Source of the DNA: Batillaria attramentaria
Lineage: Eukaryota > Mollusca > Gastropoda > Batillariidae
Direction: 5' to 3'
Length of the DNA: 64,000 nucleotides
Assembly (NCBI GenBank): GCA_018292915.2
Contig: JACVVK020000222.1
Span: forward strand, 876,501-940,500
The notes beneath the pieces are model-generated. The model saw only the letters and a program-made list of their open reading frames with translations, had not been told where the DNA came from and searched no databases. The position numbers and the translations under genes are program-made. Below are positions 23,501-35,422 of the stretch, piece after piece. Position 1 is the stretch's first letter. Every line of letters starts with the position of its first letter.

Positions 23501-26500
23501 TCTTTTGTCTTAGTCTGGGTTAGGCCCGTTGCCATGGGATAAATTAACCTCGACTTTTACATACGGGCCCTGATGTCTTAACAGTTTCAATAACTGGTCT
23601 GTATGCTAATAATCCCTGACAAGTCAGCCATAAGTGTACCTCAATTCAAATTCACCTTAAAACCATGAAGACCAGCAAAGCCTTCCCAACACAAGACAGA
23701 CTACAACTACTCTTAGTACCTTGTTCTTTGCCTTGTAATCTGCTCAGCAGTTTCACTTTCTCTGGTGGCACGTAGTCACCATCCTGCTCCTCCACGAAGG
23801 GGGACAAGTGAGGGGGGAGCACAGCACCCATGAAGTAATCCTCCACAGGCAACAACTGCTTGGCGTTGACAGAGTCAAACACCCACTGTGGCTGTACGTA
23901 GTGCCTGAGAGAAAATGAGTATCAAGTGAACACACGAGGAAACGCTAACCAATGCAAATGCCAACGCAGGGAATTATTAGGGCCAGCCAATGTGAACAAG
24001 TATGCATGTGCTCGCAAGTACACATACACAGTTTTCTGCAAGCTAATCTCTGTGTTTTCTGATTCCAATCTGGATCTAAGTGGATGTATTTACAATCATA
24101 ACCAAAGTTTCCCCAAATCATTCATTCATTAGAACCATGTCCATTTTTTTTTTTTAAATTTCTGTTTTTGGGACATATACATATATATACATGCCACAAA
24201 CATTTATGGACAACAGACCTACACAGATGGACATATCGTATTACTCTAAACAATATCATGTAGCACAGACATATATACAACACATCAGACACACACACCA
24301 TGTCCATTTCTTGGAAATGTTTGCCTAAAAATGTACTTTTGACAAGAATACCAGTAAGATGATGCTTCACCTTGACATATACTGCTTGGATAATGACGGC
24401 CTGTCCACGATCTGGTGAGTGATGGTTTCATCTGACTCTTGGTACGTTGCGCCTGATGCTAGAGTCTCGTCCCAAGACACCTGGCCGCCAAACGACCTGT
24501 GGAAGAGAAACACGAGGTCATGGTTACATAGTACCTGCATTTCAACAACAGCATCTCCGTTTTATTGGCAAAAGAAATGAAAGCAGCATTCTTGTATGCT
24601 GCAAACCTAAATGCAATGAAATGTCTGGATGACTCTGTAGACTTTAATACTGGCTATCAGGTTGTTCATATGCTCCTCAGGATGTGTCGACATGATAAAT
24701 CTCACAACTAATCCATCCACATACAGCATGTCTTTATAACAAACACCACAGAGGAGAACACAGTAACAGCTGTTCAAATTTGCCTAGGATGTCCACCATG
24801 CTTTACCCTCTTGATGCAAAGCCTATCAGTAATTTCCTCAGCCGCGTGCTGGTCTTTGTTGCTTGAGCGGCGTGAGGCCACAAAAAACTAACACCAGTTA
24901 TTTTAACTAGTCAGTTTCACCAGTGTATGTCTGTTCATCGTTGTATAAAGTGCGTGAGTGTGAGTGAGTGATAGGCACATTGAGTTTTATCTAAAGACAT
25001 GCGCCCTAGAAATACCATTTATTATTATTATTATTATTACAGACTGCAAAATCAGTCTGCTGTAAGCACAGCTTTATTTGTTAAAAGCATTTTGATGAAC
25101 ACAGACGCCACTCTGCTGTATCCAACAGAACAGATTCAAGCTGAATGGAAACAGGATGAACAAGACCTTTTACACGGAAGCATCATGAAGCTCATACCGT
25201 ATGATGAAGGTAAGAGATTCGCGGGGCACTTCTCGGTTCAGGAAGAACTTGCAGTCCTTGAAGAGTGTCTGCAGCCTCTTGAGGTCCTCAGCCTCCACCT
25301 TGGCCTTTTCGATGTAGTCAGGGTCACCTGACTCGGTCTGGAACTCATCTGGTGCATCAGCCTGCACAAAGTGGTTCATAATTGTTAGATGTTGACAGAC
25401 GTAGATCAATATTACTGGCAGGATAAATCACATTCTGAAGATAAAGGGTACGGTACCCTCAATTGCCCTCCAGTTTTGGCATATATATACATGTGCTGTT
25501 TTCACACACGTGGCAGCCTTGACAACAGACAATGGGTTTGAAACCATTAAGTGATACTGTGGTAATGAGACTTCGTCTATGCATGAAATCTGGTCTGGTG
25601 GGATTGCTATAAACATGAGCATGCAGCATGTTCAGGTCTTTCCCCTTTTTTTTGAGGCGGTCGGTGGTCTAGTGGTTAAGAGACTTGTCACCAATGCGAG
25701 AGGTCGGGGGTTCGAGTCTCACTTGGGGCAAAGAATTCTTCCGTCTCTTATGTGGCACCGTTCATTCGAACCGATTGGCAGGGGTTCTCTCCGGGTACTC
25801 CGGCTGACCGGCCCTTCGCACCACGTGACTGTAATGTGTTTATGTCCAGTGTGTGTGTGAGAGAATGCGTGTGATTCAAGTGAGCGTGCGTGTTGGGTTC
25901 AGTTCGCGGCGCTTTGAGCCGTTTCATGAAATTGGGTAAAGCGCCTATAAAATACTCATTATTATTATTTTCCCTTTTCCAAAACAGCAGAGTTTTCTGT
26001 GTGGTCATGTGAAAGACCGGTACAGCAATACAGGGGACTGTATGTGATGGTACATGCACAGCGCGTAAGAAAAGAGGCAGGCAGTATAGGAAATCTAAGG
26101 GTTAAGTAACTTAATCTACAAAACAGATCAGACATACCTCGTCTTGAACGTCCCCTCCAATGGCCATCAAAGACTGCGTCATGGCCTCCACCCTCTGTAA
26201 AACACAATGTGTTGGAAAGTTTGTATAATTACTTAACAGCAGTTTCAATTCAATGGCTGGCAGAGCAGCTCCTATGTCTGGCAGAACAGAAGAAACATCT
26301 CTTGTCTGATCACTCTTAGGCAAACTGGCTACTTGGTCAGAGAAAGATTTTGTCATTCATGACAATTAACAAAATTTAGCCCACTTTCCAACAAATATTA
26401 TATAATTTATAATCCTTGTGTGAAAAAGATGACGTCTTTCACCATGCCTTTTTTCCCCCCTCCAACAATGCACTGTTCAGTGAATATAATATGCATCTCT

Positions 26501-29500
26501 CAGGAGTTTTATAAATTAATAAATTACACGCATTTGCATTATCAAACTCCTAAGATCTAAGAAATGCATGAAAGTATATCACAGCTTCAAAATTTCAGAA
26601 TACCGGTAAGTGACATACAGGAGTGACCTGCCCCATACTGACCTCTTGTCTTTCATCATTGGTGAGGATCTCCTCATCACCATCCTCATCCAGCTTCACT
26701 GTCAGCTGCAGACAGACAAGAAATTACTGCTGATTTCCAAAAGAGGTGGCACATACAGCACACATCATTTCACAGCTATTTAAATTCCATTAACTTGCAT
26801 TCCAAGAGATTCTCAGTTTAGACCATATGCAAGAATGAAAAACATGCAGCGATCCGATACATCTCTAATGCCAAAATACAGAAAAATATCAAGCTGTTAA
26901 ATGTAAGAAATTAATAAAACTTATAAGATGGGTACATGGGTAATATATCTTAAAGGTCATGGACACTTAGGGCAGTTTGCCAGTAAAACCATAATCTAAT
27001 ATGGGGGCCCTTGCTGGTCGGCTACTAGCGCATACTGCATACTGAATCACGTGCAACTCGCAAATGCCAAATCTTCTCCAAATGCCTACGCCCTTTAACA
27101 TAATGTGATACTGTCATTTATACTGGCATACTGACTTACATAAGTATAACCGCACAGACAACAACAGCATGGTGAGATATAGAACTGCCTATTTGGAGAC
27201 CTCGGTGTAAAACATGACAAACATCTAGAAATACAGAAAAGTGAAAAGTACTTTGCAGACAGCATTCATGAAAAAGGGAGAGGGGATGGAAGTGTGGGGA
27301 GGTTATTCTTACCTGTGGGGGATAGTGGAGATTAAGACTGTGGTAAAGACGGAAGTTGACAAAACCCTTACCTGTGGGGGATAGTGGAGATTCAGACTGT
27401 GGTAAAGACGGAAGTTGACAAAACCCTTACCTGTGGGGGATAGTGGAGATTCAGACTGTGGTAAAGACGGAAGTTGACATAACCCTTACCTGTGGGGGAT
27501 AGTGGAGATTCAGACTGTGGTAAAGACGGAAGTTGACAAAACCCTTACCTGTGGGGGATAGTGGAGATTCAGACTGTGGTAAAGACGGAAGTTGACAAAA
27601 CCCTTACCTGTGGGGGATAGTGGAGATTCAGACTGTGGTAAAGACGGAAGTTGACAAAACCCTTACCTGTGGGGGATAGTGGAGATTCAGACTGTGGTAA
27701 AGACGGAAGTTGACAAAACCCTTACCTGTGGGGGATAGTGGAGATTCAGACTGTGGTAAAGACGGAAGTTGACATAACCCTTACCTGTGGGGGATAGTGG
27801 AGATTCAGACTGTGGTAAAGACGGAAGTTGACAAAACCCTTACCTGTGGGGGATAGTGGAGATTCAGACTGTGGTAAAGACGGAAGTTGACATAACCCTT
27901 ACCTGTGGGGGATAGTGGAGATTCAGACTGTGGTAAAGACGGAAGTTGACATAACCCTTACCTGTGGGGGATAGTGGAGATTCAGACTGTGGTAAAGACG
28001 GAAGTTGACAAAACCCTTACCTGTGGGGGATAGTGGAGATTCAGACTGTGGTAAAGACGGAAGTTGACAAAACCCTTACCTGTGGGGGATAGTGGAGATT
28101 CAGACTGTGGTAAAGACGGAAGTTGACAAAACCCTTACCTGTGGGGGATAGTGGAGATTCAGACTGTGGTAAAGACGGAAGTTGACAAAACCCTTACCTG
28201 TGGGGGATAGTGGAGATTCAGACTGTGGTAAAGACGGAAGTTGACAAAACCCTTACCTGTGGGGGATAGTGGAGATTCAGACTGTGGTAAAGACGGAAGT
28301 TGACAAAACCCAGGAGTGTTGTGTAGAAGTCCACAAAGGTCGACATGATCTTGTAGTCCACATCATCCGGGTGCTAAACACACACAGAGGTGGAAAATAA
28401 GGCACTTGAAAAACAACCCTGTAATTCCAATCTGTGTTTTTTTGTCTCTTTAAAAAAAGAAAAAAGAAAAAAAAGACTCTTATGGCAAATTTGTCTGGGA
28501 TAATGAATGCAATCTTAGTTATTCTTACCCTTCTGCAAAATAATGAAAGCTAAATGAAAACCATGACTAGTAAGCACTGCCACAAATGACAGAACTGAAT
28601 AATATTGAATGTATGTTACAAGCAATTTCTAAAGAAGAACAAAGATAAACCCATTAGCCCAAATACTTATGATCGTTTTCTTCACAAACTGCGCACACCT
28701 TGTATCCCAGTTTGTGGGGCACAATCCAGGTCAGTGTCTGACCCATGACTTCTGCCTGGTAGTAGATTCCTTTGATGGAAATGAACACCTGGAAAATACA
28801 GGAACTACAGGTACTGGTCAGAATTATTCCCTGCCCTACACTACAGATTCTCTGCCCTAAAATCACCCCCCCCCCCCCTCCTCCCATACCACTATTCAGC
28901 AATACAACTACCATCACACAGCAAACATGAATTTTGAGCAAAATCTGGCTATTTTACATTACCCAAGAAAAGACGCGTCTACAAAAGAAAAGACTTTTAG
29001 TGTTTTCTTTCAGTGAAGCATTTTCTTCAAGCCCCATCCAAACAGAATGTGTGTTCTCCCCTGTCTTTATTCAGTTTTCATATTATTAGCGACCAACCTT
29101 TCTAAGCGATCCAGAAGCAATGATGTAATGCTGGAATTCCACTGAAACACAAATAAAAATAAAACAGTGTGAAAATCATGTACAAGGATGATGCATCCTC
29201 ACTGAGACACAGACAATATCACACACACACACACTGTACATCAGTACCTGTTAATCTTCGACACAGATGAATCATTTCTGCGTGGGTGCGTTTGGTGACG
29301 GGAAAAGTGGCAAACAGGAAACACATCGACAGGCAGTCATCCAAGTCCCGCAACGCATCAATGTATGTTGGGTACCTGTGTCACACCAAGAAAAAGATAA
29401 CAAAAAATTTAACAAACACGTTTTGAGAAAATACATAACATGAGTGGCCATGACCTTTTGTCTTCTTAAACTGCAAAGAACGGATTGCATGAGTGCAGGT

Positions 29501-29772
29501 CAGCTCCTAGTTAAACACAAATTCAATAATCTGACCATTATTCAAATCCTCGAAGTATTTACACTGGTAGTGTTTTGATTGCAAACATATTAACAATACC
29601 TACCTTTCCTTGACAATTTTGTCCAGCTTGTACTTGGGTTTATTTGCACGAATTCTTTCCTCTGCATTCCTGTTCTTCTTGGAAACTGCCTTCTTCAACC
29701 TCCGCATGAAATGCTGAGTGAAAATGGGAAAACAGAAATTACCAAAAGATTCACATGTGCCAAGAACTAATG

Positions 29773-29803
<31 letters not shown>

Positions 29804-31170
29804 AAAACAACAAAAAAAAAACAACAACAACAAAAAACATGACAACAACAAAATCATAATGAAAGAAGTGTAAACAAATGTTCAACAAGCACAAAAGAAA
29901 CAGTTGTACTTGTACATGTACCAAAAAAATCTACTGTTGACCGTCACCACCAAACAAGTCCAAACCTACGCTGAGGAAAAACATACCAACCTTGATCGAT
30001 CAGTATTATATTTTCACAGCTACCCATGTTTATGGCACAGTGACCACAACAGAAAATAGAGATTCAACAATTCTAACACTGTGACACACACACACACATG
30101 AATTTGAAACACAAGTCATCTATTTTTGTAAAAAAAGACAACAAAAATCAGTGGACATATATCTGAAGGCAAACATTTTGCTGACCTTGAACTCTCTGAA
30201 ACGTTGAATGAGTGGCTCATGTAGGAGAAACTGGATGTCCTTGACATGATAGTACGTCTTAGGTGCTGTACTGCCTTTGTTCACCTTCTTCTTGTGTAGT
30301 GGTTCCTGGGGGTAAACACCCTTGAGAATACACAAACGCCTGAAAACAAAACGGAAACATGTCAACAAACAGATATTAAACTAAAAGCACAACTGGGGAA
30401 TAAATCATAATTATGGAAAATGCTCACAGCTGCCACAAAGTATTTGTACACAGGCTGTCAGCGAGAAAGCATATTATTATTGGTTATCACAGACAACCAG
30501 CACAAGGTGCGCTTTGCCAAAAGTTCCGTTTCGGAAACTGTGCCCCTGACTGATCTAAAAACACCACTTCTGATTACTGGTATTTTGTTCTTTGCAGTGT
30601 GAACTTGCATTAGTAGCAACTGTTTGCTAATTTGTGGGCTTTGTTGTTCATCTGTTTGGTTTTGTTTTGTTAGCTTCTGACCTTTCCTTATCTTTGCTTC
30701 TGTTTTGTGACTCATTAGCAAGCCAAGGCTTAATGTAAACAACAGTTTGAGTTCCAACAGTACCTGAAATCAGCCAAGGAAAGCTGAAGTTTTCTGATGG
30801 CCTGGTTTCTTGAGATGTAGGTTGTGGCTGCTCCACTCTCGTACTGAAAACAGAACAACAGAAGACTCAGTGCATTGGTCCGGAAAGTGACAGTAACCCC
30901 AAATAGTTTTGGGTGCATGAGGCGCGGACAATAACTTTTCTGCTTAGTTTCTCAATAGAAAAATCCAGCTTCATTATCTTATGTCATGATCACTGAAATT
31001 CTTGCTGTAAAATGGAACACACCGAAGGCTTGTCGTCTGCCAGACCAGTCGCCTAACACCCTATCTACACATTACACTGCTTAGATGACAAATCTTACTG
31101 TTTTAAAGGAAGTTTAGATTTTGAAGACAATAAGAAGAGAAACTCAAACCTTTCTCTTTCTCTTCCCCAT
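20560..31170 (-). CDS. PES1: Pescadillo homologue (PES1), 17 exons
   Basis: Predicted 590-residue orthologue of Pescadillo, the scaffold of the PeBoW complex (PES1-BOP1-WDR12) needed in the nucleolus for 5.8S/28S rRNA and 60S subunit maturation. Exons in transcript order: 31170-31150, 30843-30764, 30339-30186, 29713-29604, 29375-29248, 29141-29098, 28788-28699, 28373-28257, 26705-26643, 26194-26138, 25361-25198, 24496-24371, 23904-23720, 22961-22857, 22571-22477, 21061-20900, 20631-20560. All introns are GT-AG and the phases add up to 1773 nt. The N-terminal Pescadillo domain covers about residues 1-288 ([47 protein letters not shown]). A BRCT domain lies at about 318-412 ([28 protein letters not shown]). 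An acidic Asp/Glu/Ser stretch (exon 14) and a lysine-rich coiled tail follow. Length matches the human protein (about 588). Intron 8 carries the splice-donor repeat described separately. Confidence 0.95.
21182..21512 (+). mobile_element. 5'-truncated RTE-like element fragment in PES1 intron 15
   Basis: About 330 bp closely matching the 3' end of the RTE-like element at 16-19.2 kb: the [20 protein letters not shown] coding segment, the [13 protein letters not shown] end and the same taagtaagtaag tail. It is antisense to PES1. Unlike the long copy, it keeps the region between the gatcctgcggagg block and the block encoding TWNPQG, so it shows what the long copy has lost. Confidence 0.9.
21581..21877. 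mobile_element. TTAA-flanked MITE, family A copy 1 (PES1 intron 15)
   Basis: A 297 bp element bounded by TTAA at both ends, with imperfect inverted termini (TTAACTCCTTC... and, reverse-complemented, TTAACTCTTTC...). It is non-coding. A second, clearly homologous copy of 299 bp is at 60407-60705. TTAA ends suggest piggyBac-type mobilisation, which is inference. Confidence 0.8.
22999..23185 (-). repeat. 36-bp minisatellite in PES1 intron 13
   Basis: About five head-to-tail copies of a 36 bp unit (core gccagtaagcatgttggtct) start at 22999, 23035, 23071, 23107 and 23143. Copies 2-5 are almost identical. The array begins about 40 bp upstream, in transcript sense, of the exon 14 acceptor. Because 36 is a multiple of three it shows as an open frame on the minus strand, but it lies in an intron. 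Confidence 0.93.
23287..23570. mobile_element. MITE with GGGCCCGTATGT terminal inverted repeats
   Basis: A 284 bp element in PES1 intron 13. The left end reads GGGCCCGTATGTTTG...GTTGAGGTTAG; the right end, reverse-complemented, reads GGGCCCGTATGTAAA...GTCGAGGTTAA, giving roughly 27 bp of matched termini. It has no coding capacity. The superfamily and the target-site duplication could not be decided from the flanks. Confidence 0.75.
24815..25041 (+). mobile_element. 5'-truncated LINE copy (3' end with ATT tail) in PES1 intron 11
   Basis: This stretch matches, in opposite orientation, the 3' end of the minus-strand LINE at 33,682-35,000. Shared blocks include the segment starting gcaaagcctatcagtaattt and the terminal atgcgccctagaaataccat. 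It ends in (ATT)n at 25017-25039. It is a typical 5'-truncated insertion with no coding part left. Confidence 0.88.
25655..25968 (+). mobile_element. tRNA-derived SINE in PES1 intron 10
   Basis: The head carries a pol III A box (TGGTCTAGTGG, 25665-25675) and B box (GGTTCGAGTCTC, 25709-25720), followed by a tRNA-unrelated body and a 3' end gtaaagcgcctataaaatac running into (ATT)n. T/C-rich flanks at both ends resemble each other (TTTCCCC.. versus TTTCCC..), a possible target-site duplication. A decayed 3' fragment of the same family is at 9000-9140. Confidence 0.85.
27308..28311 (-). repeat. 59-bp tandem array built from the PES1 exon 8 / intron 8 boundary
   Basis: Seventeen copies of a 59 bp unit, counting the real exon end. 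On the minus strand each unit is the last 55 nt of exon 8 (coding [18 protein letters not shown]) followed by GTAA, so every copy recreates the junction CCACAG|GTAAGG. Junctions are spaced exactly 59 bp apart, from the plus-strand motif at 28252 down to the one at 27308. Copies are nearly identical; the visible differences are aaaaccc versus ataaccc and one a/c change in the outermost unit. The outermost donor continues into different intron sequence (GTAAGAATAACC). Confidence 0.97.
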
Positions 31171-31619
31171 TGCGGTGTTTTGTAGGATGGTTGTGTTTCG
31201 TCAAACACGTGTTGGTGGATCAAACAGGGGAAGTCACTTTATGGTAACTTCCTGTAATTACCAGTCAACTCGGCCTACTGTAAAGTCGGCCCAATAATAA
31301 CTCGGCCCCCATTGAAATCAGTTCGGCCCTGGGCCTTTGTGCTTCCTCGGTGTGAGTGTTATGTTTTGTTGTTGCTTCATTTATTCGTTTTTCTTTGTTG
31401 TTTACAATGTTTTAGTTTGTTTTTTGTTAGTTTGTTTTGTTGTTTGTTTGGTTTTGTTTGTTTTGTTTTGTTTGTTTGTTGTTTTGTTTTGTTTTTTTGT
31501 GGGTTTTTGTTTGTTTGTTTTTTTTTCGAGTTTTTTTTTTTTTGGGGGGGGGGGGGGGGGGCGGGGGAGGAGGGCGGGTGTAGTTGTAATTTTTAGTATG
31601 GATGTTTTAAGACTTACAA

Positions 31620-31827
31620 CATGGGCCCAGCCACGACCCATTGTATGTAAATTAGGCTGGGACCAGACCTAGGCCTGCCCCATTTAGTCTAACTGATTAG
31701 GCCCGCCCACCTCAGCCCCGTTGATGCAAATTAGACGGGAACCAGGCCTAGCCTGGCCCACCTCACGTTTTGTCAATTAGGATGGAACCAGACCTAGCCC
31801 CACCCCATTAAAATATGCTAATTAGGC
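31620..31827 (+). repeat. Minisatellite array, left part (split by LINE)
   Basis: Imperfect tandem units of about 55-60 bp with the theme ccca..atgcaaattag..ggaccaggcctagcctgg, four copies (cores near 31640, 31695, 31750 and 31810). The array resumes on the other side of the LINE at 33563-33683. Confidence 0.75.
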
Positions 31828-33426
31828 CGAGAATGTGTGAGAGCATCCCTCCGTACACGCCTGTACAGCTGACTGAAGAGGAGGTCGCCGCATGCCTTGC
31901 ACGCGCTAAGCCAAATAAAGCACCCGGTCCGGACGGTCTTCGGGGTAGGGTGTTAAAAGTATGCGTTTCTCAGCTTCGAGGCGTGATAACCCAACTGTTT
32001 CAGCTGTTACTTGACGTGTGTACTGTCCCAAAGTCTTGGAAAGTTTCCACTATTGTTCCGTTGCCGAAAAAACCTGGTGCTCATTTACTTAACGACTTCA
32101 GGCCTGTGGCACTCACCTCTCTGCTGGCTAAGTGTATGGAAAGGGTTGTCAGCAAGCGTATGATGACTTCAGTGTTAGATCAGTTAGATCCCTTGCAATT
32201 CGCATACAAGGCTCGTAGAGGAACAGAAGATGCAACAATTACTCTAGTCAGTACCGTAGCACAGCACTTGCAACAACCCAATGCTTCTGCAAGGGTTTTA
32301 TTTATAGATTTTAGCTCTGCCTTTAATACCTTGCAAACTCATATTTTGTTAAAAAGGTTGATTGACTTGTCTGTGAATGGTGGCTTTATTCACTGGGTGC
32401 GAGATTTTCTGAGTGACCGTCCTCAGAGGGTTTTCATGGATGGTACTTGGTCTCAGGAAATCATTTTAAATACTGGTGCACCTCAGGGTTGTGTTTTATC
32501 CCCGTTACTGTTTTCCATTTATACTGATGAATTCAAAGTTCAGAATACAGTTGTAAGTCTGTACAAGTATGCAGACGACATGGCATTAGTTGGTCTTCTG
32601 CTGAAAGAACAAACAGCCGGTGTATGAGCAGATGTATTTTGATCATGTTCGTGCCCTACAAGATTGGTGCACCTCAAGCTCACTTCAAATCAATGTCGGT
32701 AAGACAAAAGAACTGGTTTTGGACCTCTCGAAAGGCTCAGCAGGTATTTTCCATCCAATTGTCGTCAATGGTGAACCTGTAGACGTTGTCGATTGTTTTA
32801 AATACCTCGGCACACACATAGACAACAAGCTCACTTTCCAGCAAAACACTGATTTTATTTTCAAGAAAGCGATGCAGCGTCTCTTCCTTCTTAGGAAGCT
32901 GCGTAGTTTTGGCGTTAGTGAGGGTGTGCTGGAAAACGTTTACAAGAGTCTCATTCAAAGTTTGCTGTCTTTCAATATTACAGTATGGTTTGGCAACCTC
33001 AGTGTCAAAAACCGGAACAAGCTTGCTAGAGTTGTCAACCTTGCCGGTAAGATCATTGGCAGACCCCAGGACCAGCTTGGGGAAGTCTACAACATGTCAG
33101 TTCGAAGAAAGGCTCTTTTCATCACAGCTGATGCTTCGCATCCATTGCACCGTCATTTTGAAAGATTGCCTAGTGGTAGGCGTTTTAGAGTTCCTGTGTG
33201 CCATAAAAACATGTTTAAAAAGTCGTTCCTACCCTGTGCAATAAGTGTGTTGAATTCGTGATGTTTTATTCGTACGTCATTCCTTGACGAGCTGTCTTTT
33301 ACAAATGTTTTAGTCATATAGTCTGATTTTACTACTGTTATTACTGGCGTTTTTATGTAAGTTAATAGCTCTGGTGCTGCTGCAGCTGGAGGCATGAGAG
33401 AAAGAGGCATGAGAGAGAGAGAAAGA

Positions 33427-33464
<38 letters not shown>

Positions 33465-33562
33465 ATAAGCCAAACTCCTTGAGTGACTTCATGATTTTTA
33501 CGTGTCGGTGAAGACAAAGACAAATTTCCTTTAAGGACAATAGAGTTATCTGTATCTGTATA
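31828..33562 (+). mobile_element. 5'-truncated non-LTR retrotransposon (CR1/L2/Rex1-like RT), frameshifted
   Basis: The reverse transcriptase is read in two overlapping frames, 31815-32627 and 32620-33261. Motifs seen: NKAPGPDGL, NDFRPVALTSLLAKCMERV, FIDFSSAFNTL (catalytic Asp), GAPQGCVLSPLLFSIY, KYADDMA (catalytic Asp pair), then INVGKTKELVLD and FKYLGTHIDNKLTF. A one-base frameshift near 32620 separates the YADD block from the thumb region. No endonuclease is present, so the copy is 5'-truncated. It ends in a TCTGTA-type tail (about 33548-33562) after a (GA)n run at 33417-33461. Both flanks consist of the same minisatellite, so it inserted into that array. Confidence 0.85.
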
Positions 33563-33683
33563 CCCGACCCCTGTCCCATTTAAGCAAATTAGCTGGCTGG
33601 AACTGACAAGGCATAGTGCTGCTCCCATTTATGCGAATTAGACCCAACCCTGGCCTAACCGGCCTGCCCCAGTTTATGCTAAC
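33563..33683 (+). repeat. Minisatellite array, right part
   Basis: Two to three more units of the array at 31620-31827 (cccattTaagcaaattagctgg, cccatttatgcgaattagac, ccagtttatgctaact). They continue directly into the (AAT)n end of the next LINE, so two LINEs have used this array as a landing site. Confidence 0.72.
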
Positions 33684-35000
33684 TAATAATAATAATAATA
33701 ATAAATGGTATTTCTAGGGCGCATTTCTTTAAATAAAACTCAATGCGCCTATCACTCACTCACACTCACGCACATCATACAACGATGAACAGACATACAC
33801 TGGTGAAAACTGACTAGTTAAAATAACTGGTGTTAGTAGTTTGTGGCCTCATGCCGCTCAAGCAACAAGGACCAGCATGCGGCTGAGGAAATTACTGATA
33901 GGCTTTGCGGAAGACTGAGGAACGTTTTCAGACTGCTCTTGAAAACAGACAGCGTGGGCGCATTTCTCAGATCTGAAGGCAGAGAGTTCCAATTAAATGG
34001 CAGGAGCGGCAAAACTGAAAGAGCTGAGCGCTCACCGAAAGATTTCAGGTTGCGCTTGGGGATTTTGAGAAGCCTCTCGGACGACGACTGACCGGAGGGT
34101 TCGCGACGGTATATAGGTGACAAGTGAAGCTGAAAGGTAAGGTGGGAGAGTGCCATCAAAGTGACGAAATGCCAGAACAGATATTTTGTAGTGAAGGCGG
34201 AAATGAACTGGTAGCCAATGGAGCTCTCTTAGAAGTGGTGTTACGCCGGTGCTCTCGCCGCCTTCCGTTTGCCCAACACTAATCGCGCAGCGCTGTTCTC
34301 AGCTGGACTCTTTGAAGGCGGCCTAACTGTTCTGCTGGAAGCCGCGGCCAGCCAGTGCTGAGTTGCAGTAGTCGAGGCGTGAGGTTTTAAGAGCAGTAAC
34401 TAATTTTGTGCAGGCACTTTGAGAAAGGAATGGACGGATCGACGCAATACGCCTGAGTTCTAGAAAACAGGCGCGGCAGACGCAGCTGATCTGTTCTTGC
34501 ATACTGAGAAAGCGACCGATCAATCCTAACACCAAGATACTTGACGGATTTCAGTCACGAAGGGTATGTCGCAACCATCACTGAATGGAGACTGACTGAG
34601 TCACCGTTCACCACTGAGACCGAGACGTGAAGGAGCGCCCACAGGCATAACTTCGGTCTTGTCTGTGTTCAACTTGACATAAGTTTGTTGCTGTTCATCC
34701 ATGTCAGAACGTCGCTGATACAAGACTGAATACTTGTCTGGACAGAACTGAATGATCTGCTGGTTGCGCACTCTGTGACACCTCGATATCCGGCATCTGC
34801 ATATTTGTGAAACAAACAGTTATGGGACAGAATCACATCTGATAAAGGTTGAGACTGAGAGTAGAGAGTGAACAAGTCGGGACCCAGGACGGAACCCTGA
34901 GGTACCCCAAAGACAAGGGGACTGGGGGCTGAGGACATGCCATCAATGACCACACACTGAGAACGGTAGGTAGCAGCTTCGTGACCCAGAACCATTTATG
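33682..35000 (-). mobile_element. Degenerate CR1-like LINE 3' half
   Basis: On the minus strand, separate open pieces at 34995-34669, 34535-34323 and 34159-33833 encode consecutive parts of a CR1/Jockey-type reverse transcriptase. They contain [19 protein letters not shown], a damaged catalytic box YADA, the segment ISCVCRACFLELRRIASIRP...SRLDYCNSALAG and the C-terminal block FGERSALSVLPLLPFNWNSLPSDLR. Frameshifts between the pieces, the altered YADD and the absent 5' half make it a dead copy. It terminates in (ATT)n (plus strand (AAT)n at 33683-33703). A short copy of the same 3' end lies at 24815-25041. Confidence 0.85.
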
Positions 35001-35422
35001 CAAAGCCCAGATATTTTATATTATGGCCATTGAAAACATCGCCTTTCGAGTGTGATCAGAGACAGTCTGACTTGAAAGTGATTTGTACTGACTCACTGAT
35101 AGCACGATCAATATCATTTGGCTGGGTGACGTGCCAAGCTGAGCGAAGCCGCTAAGTTGTGTGTTGTTTTCTGGGACTGGCTGGACGGTGACAGTCACGG
35201 TCAGTGTAGCACGTGAAATGTAAACGATTGTTGACCACCTCCCTCTCTCCCTTCCCTCTCTCCCTTCCCTCTCTCCCTCCCCTCTCTCGTGTCCTTCTGA
35301 GGATTCACATTACCCGAGGACGACCTGACTATGGCTGTGGGACGACCTGGCAATGGGCCATGGCCGAGTCAGTAGGCCGAGTTTCAAATGGGCTGAGTGA
35401 ACCCAATACTGATCCTGTCAAC

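Noticed and set aside
25655..25730. tRNA gene
   Set aside because: A and B boxes are present but the sequence continues into a SINE body with ATT tail, and the acceptor stem does not close. The same reasoning applies to 37079 and 39148.
26940..27110. Another TTAA MITE
   Set aside because: Ends taaaggtcat and ccctttaaca are not convincing inverted repeats.
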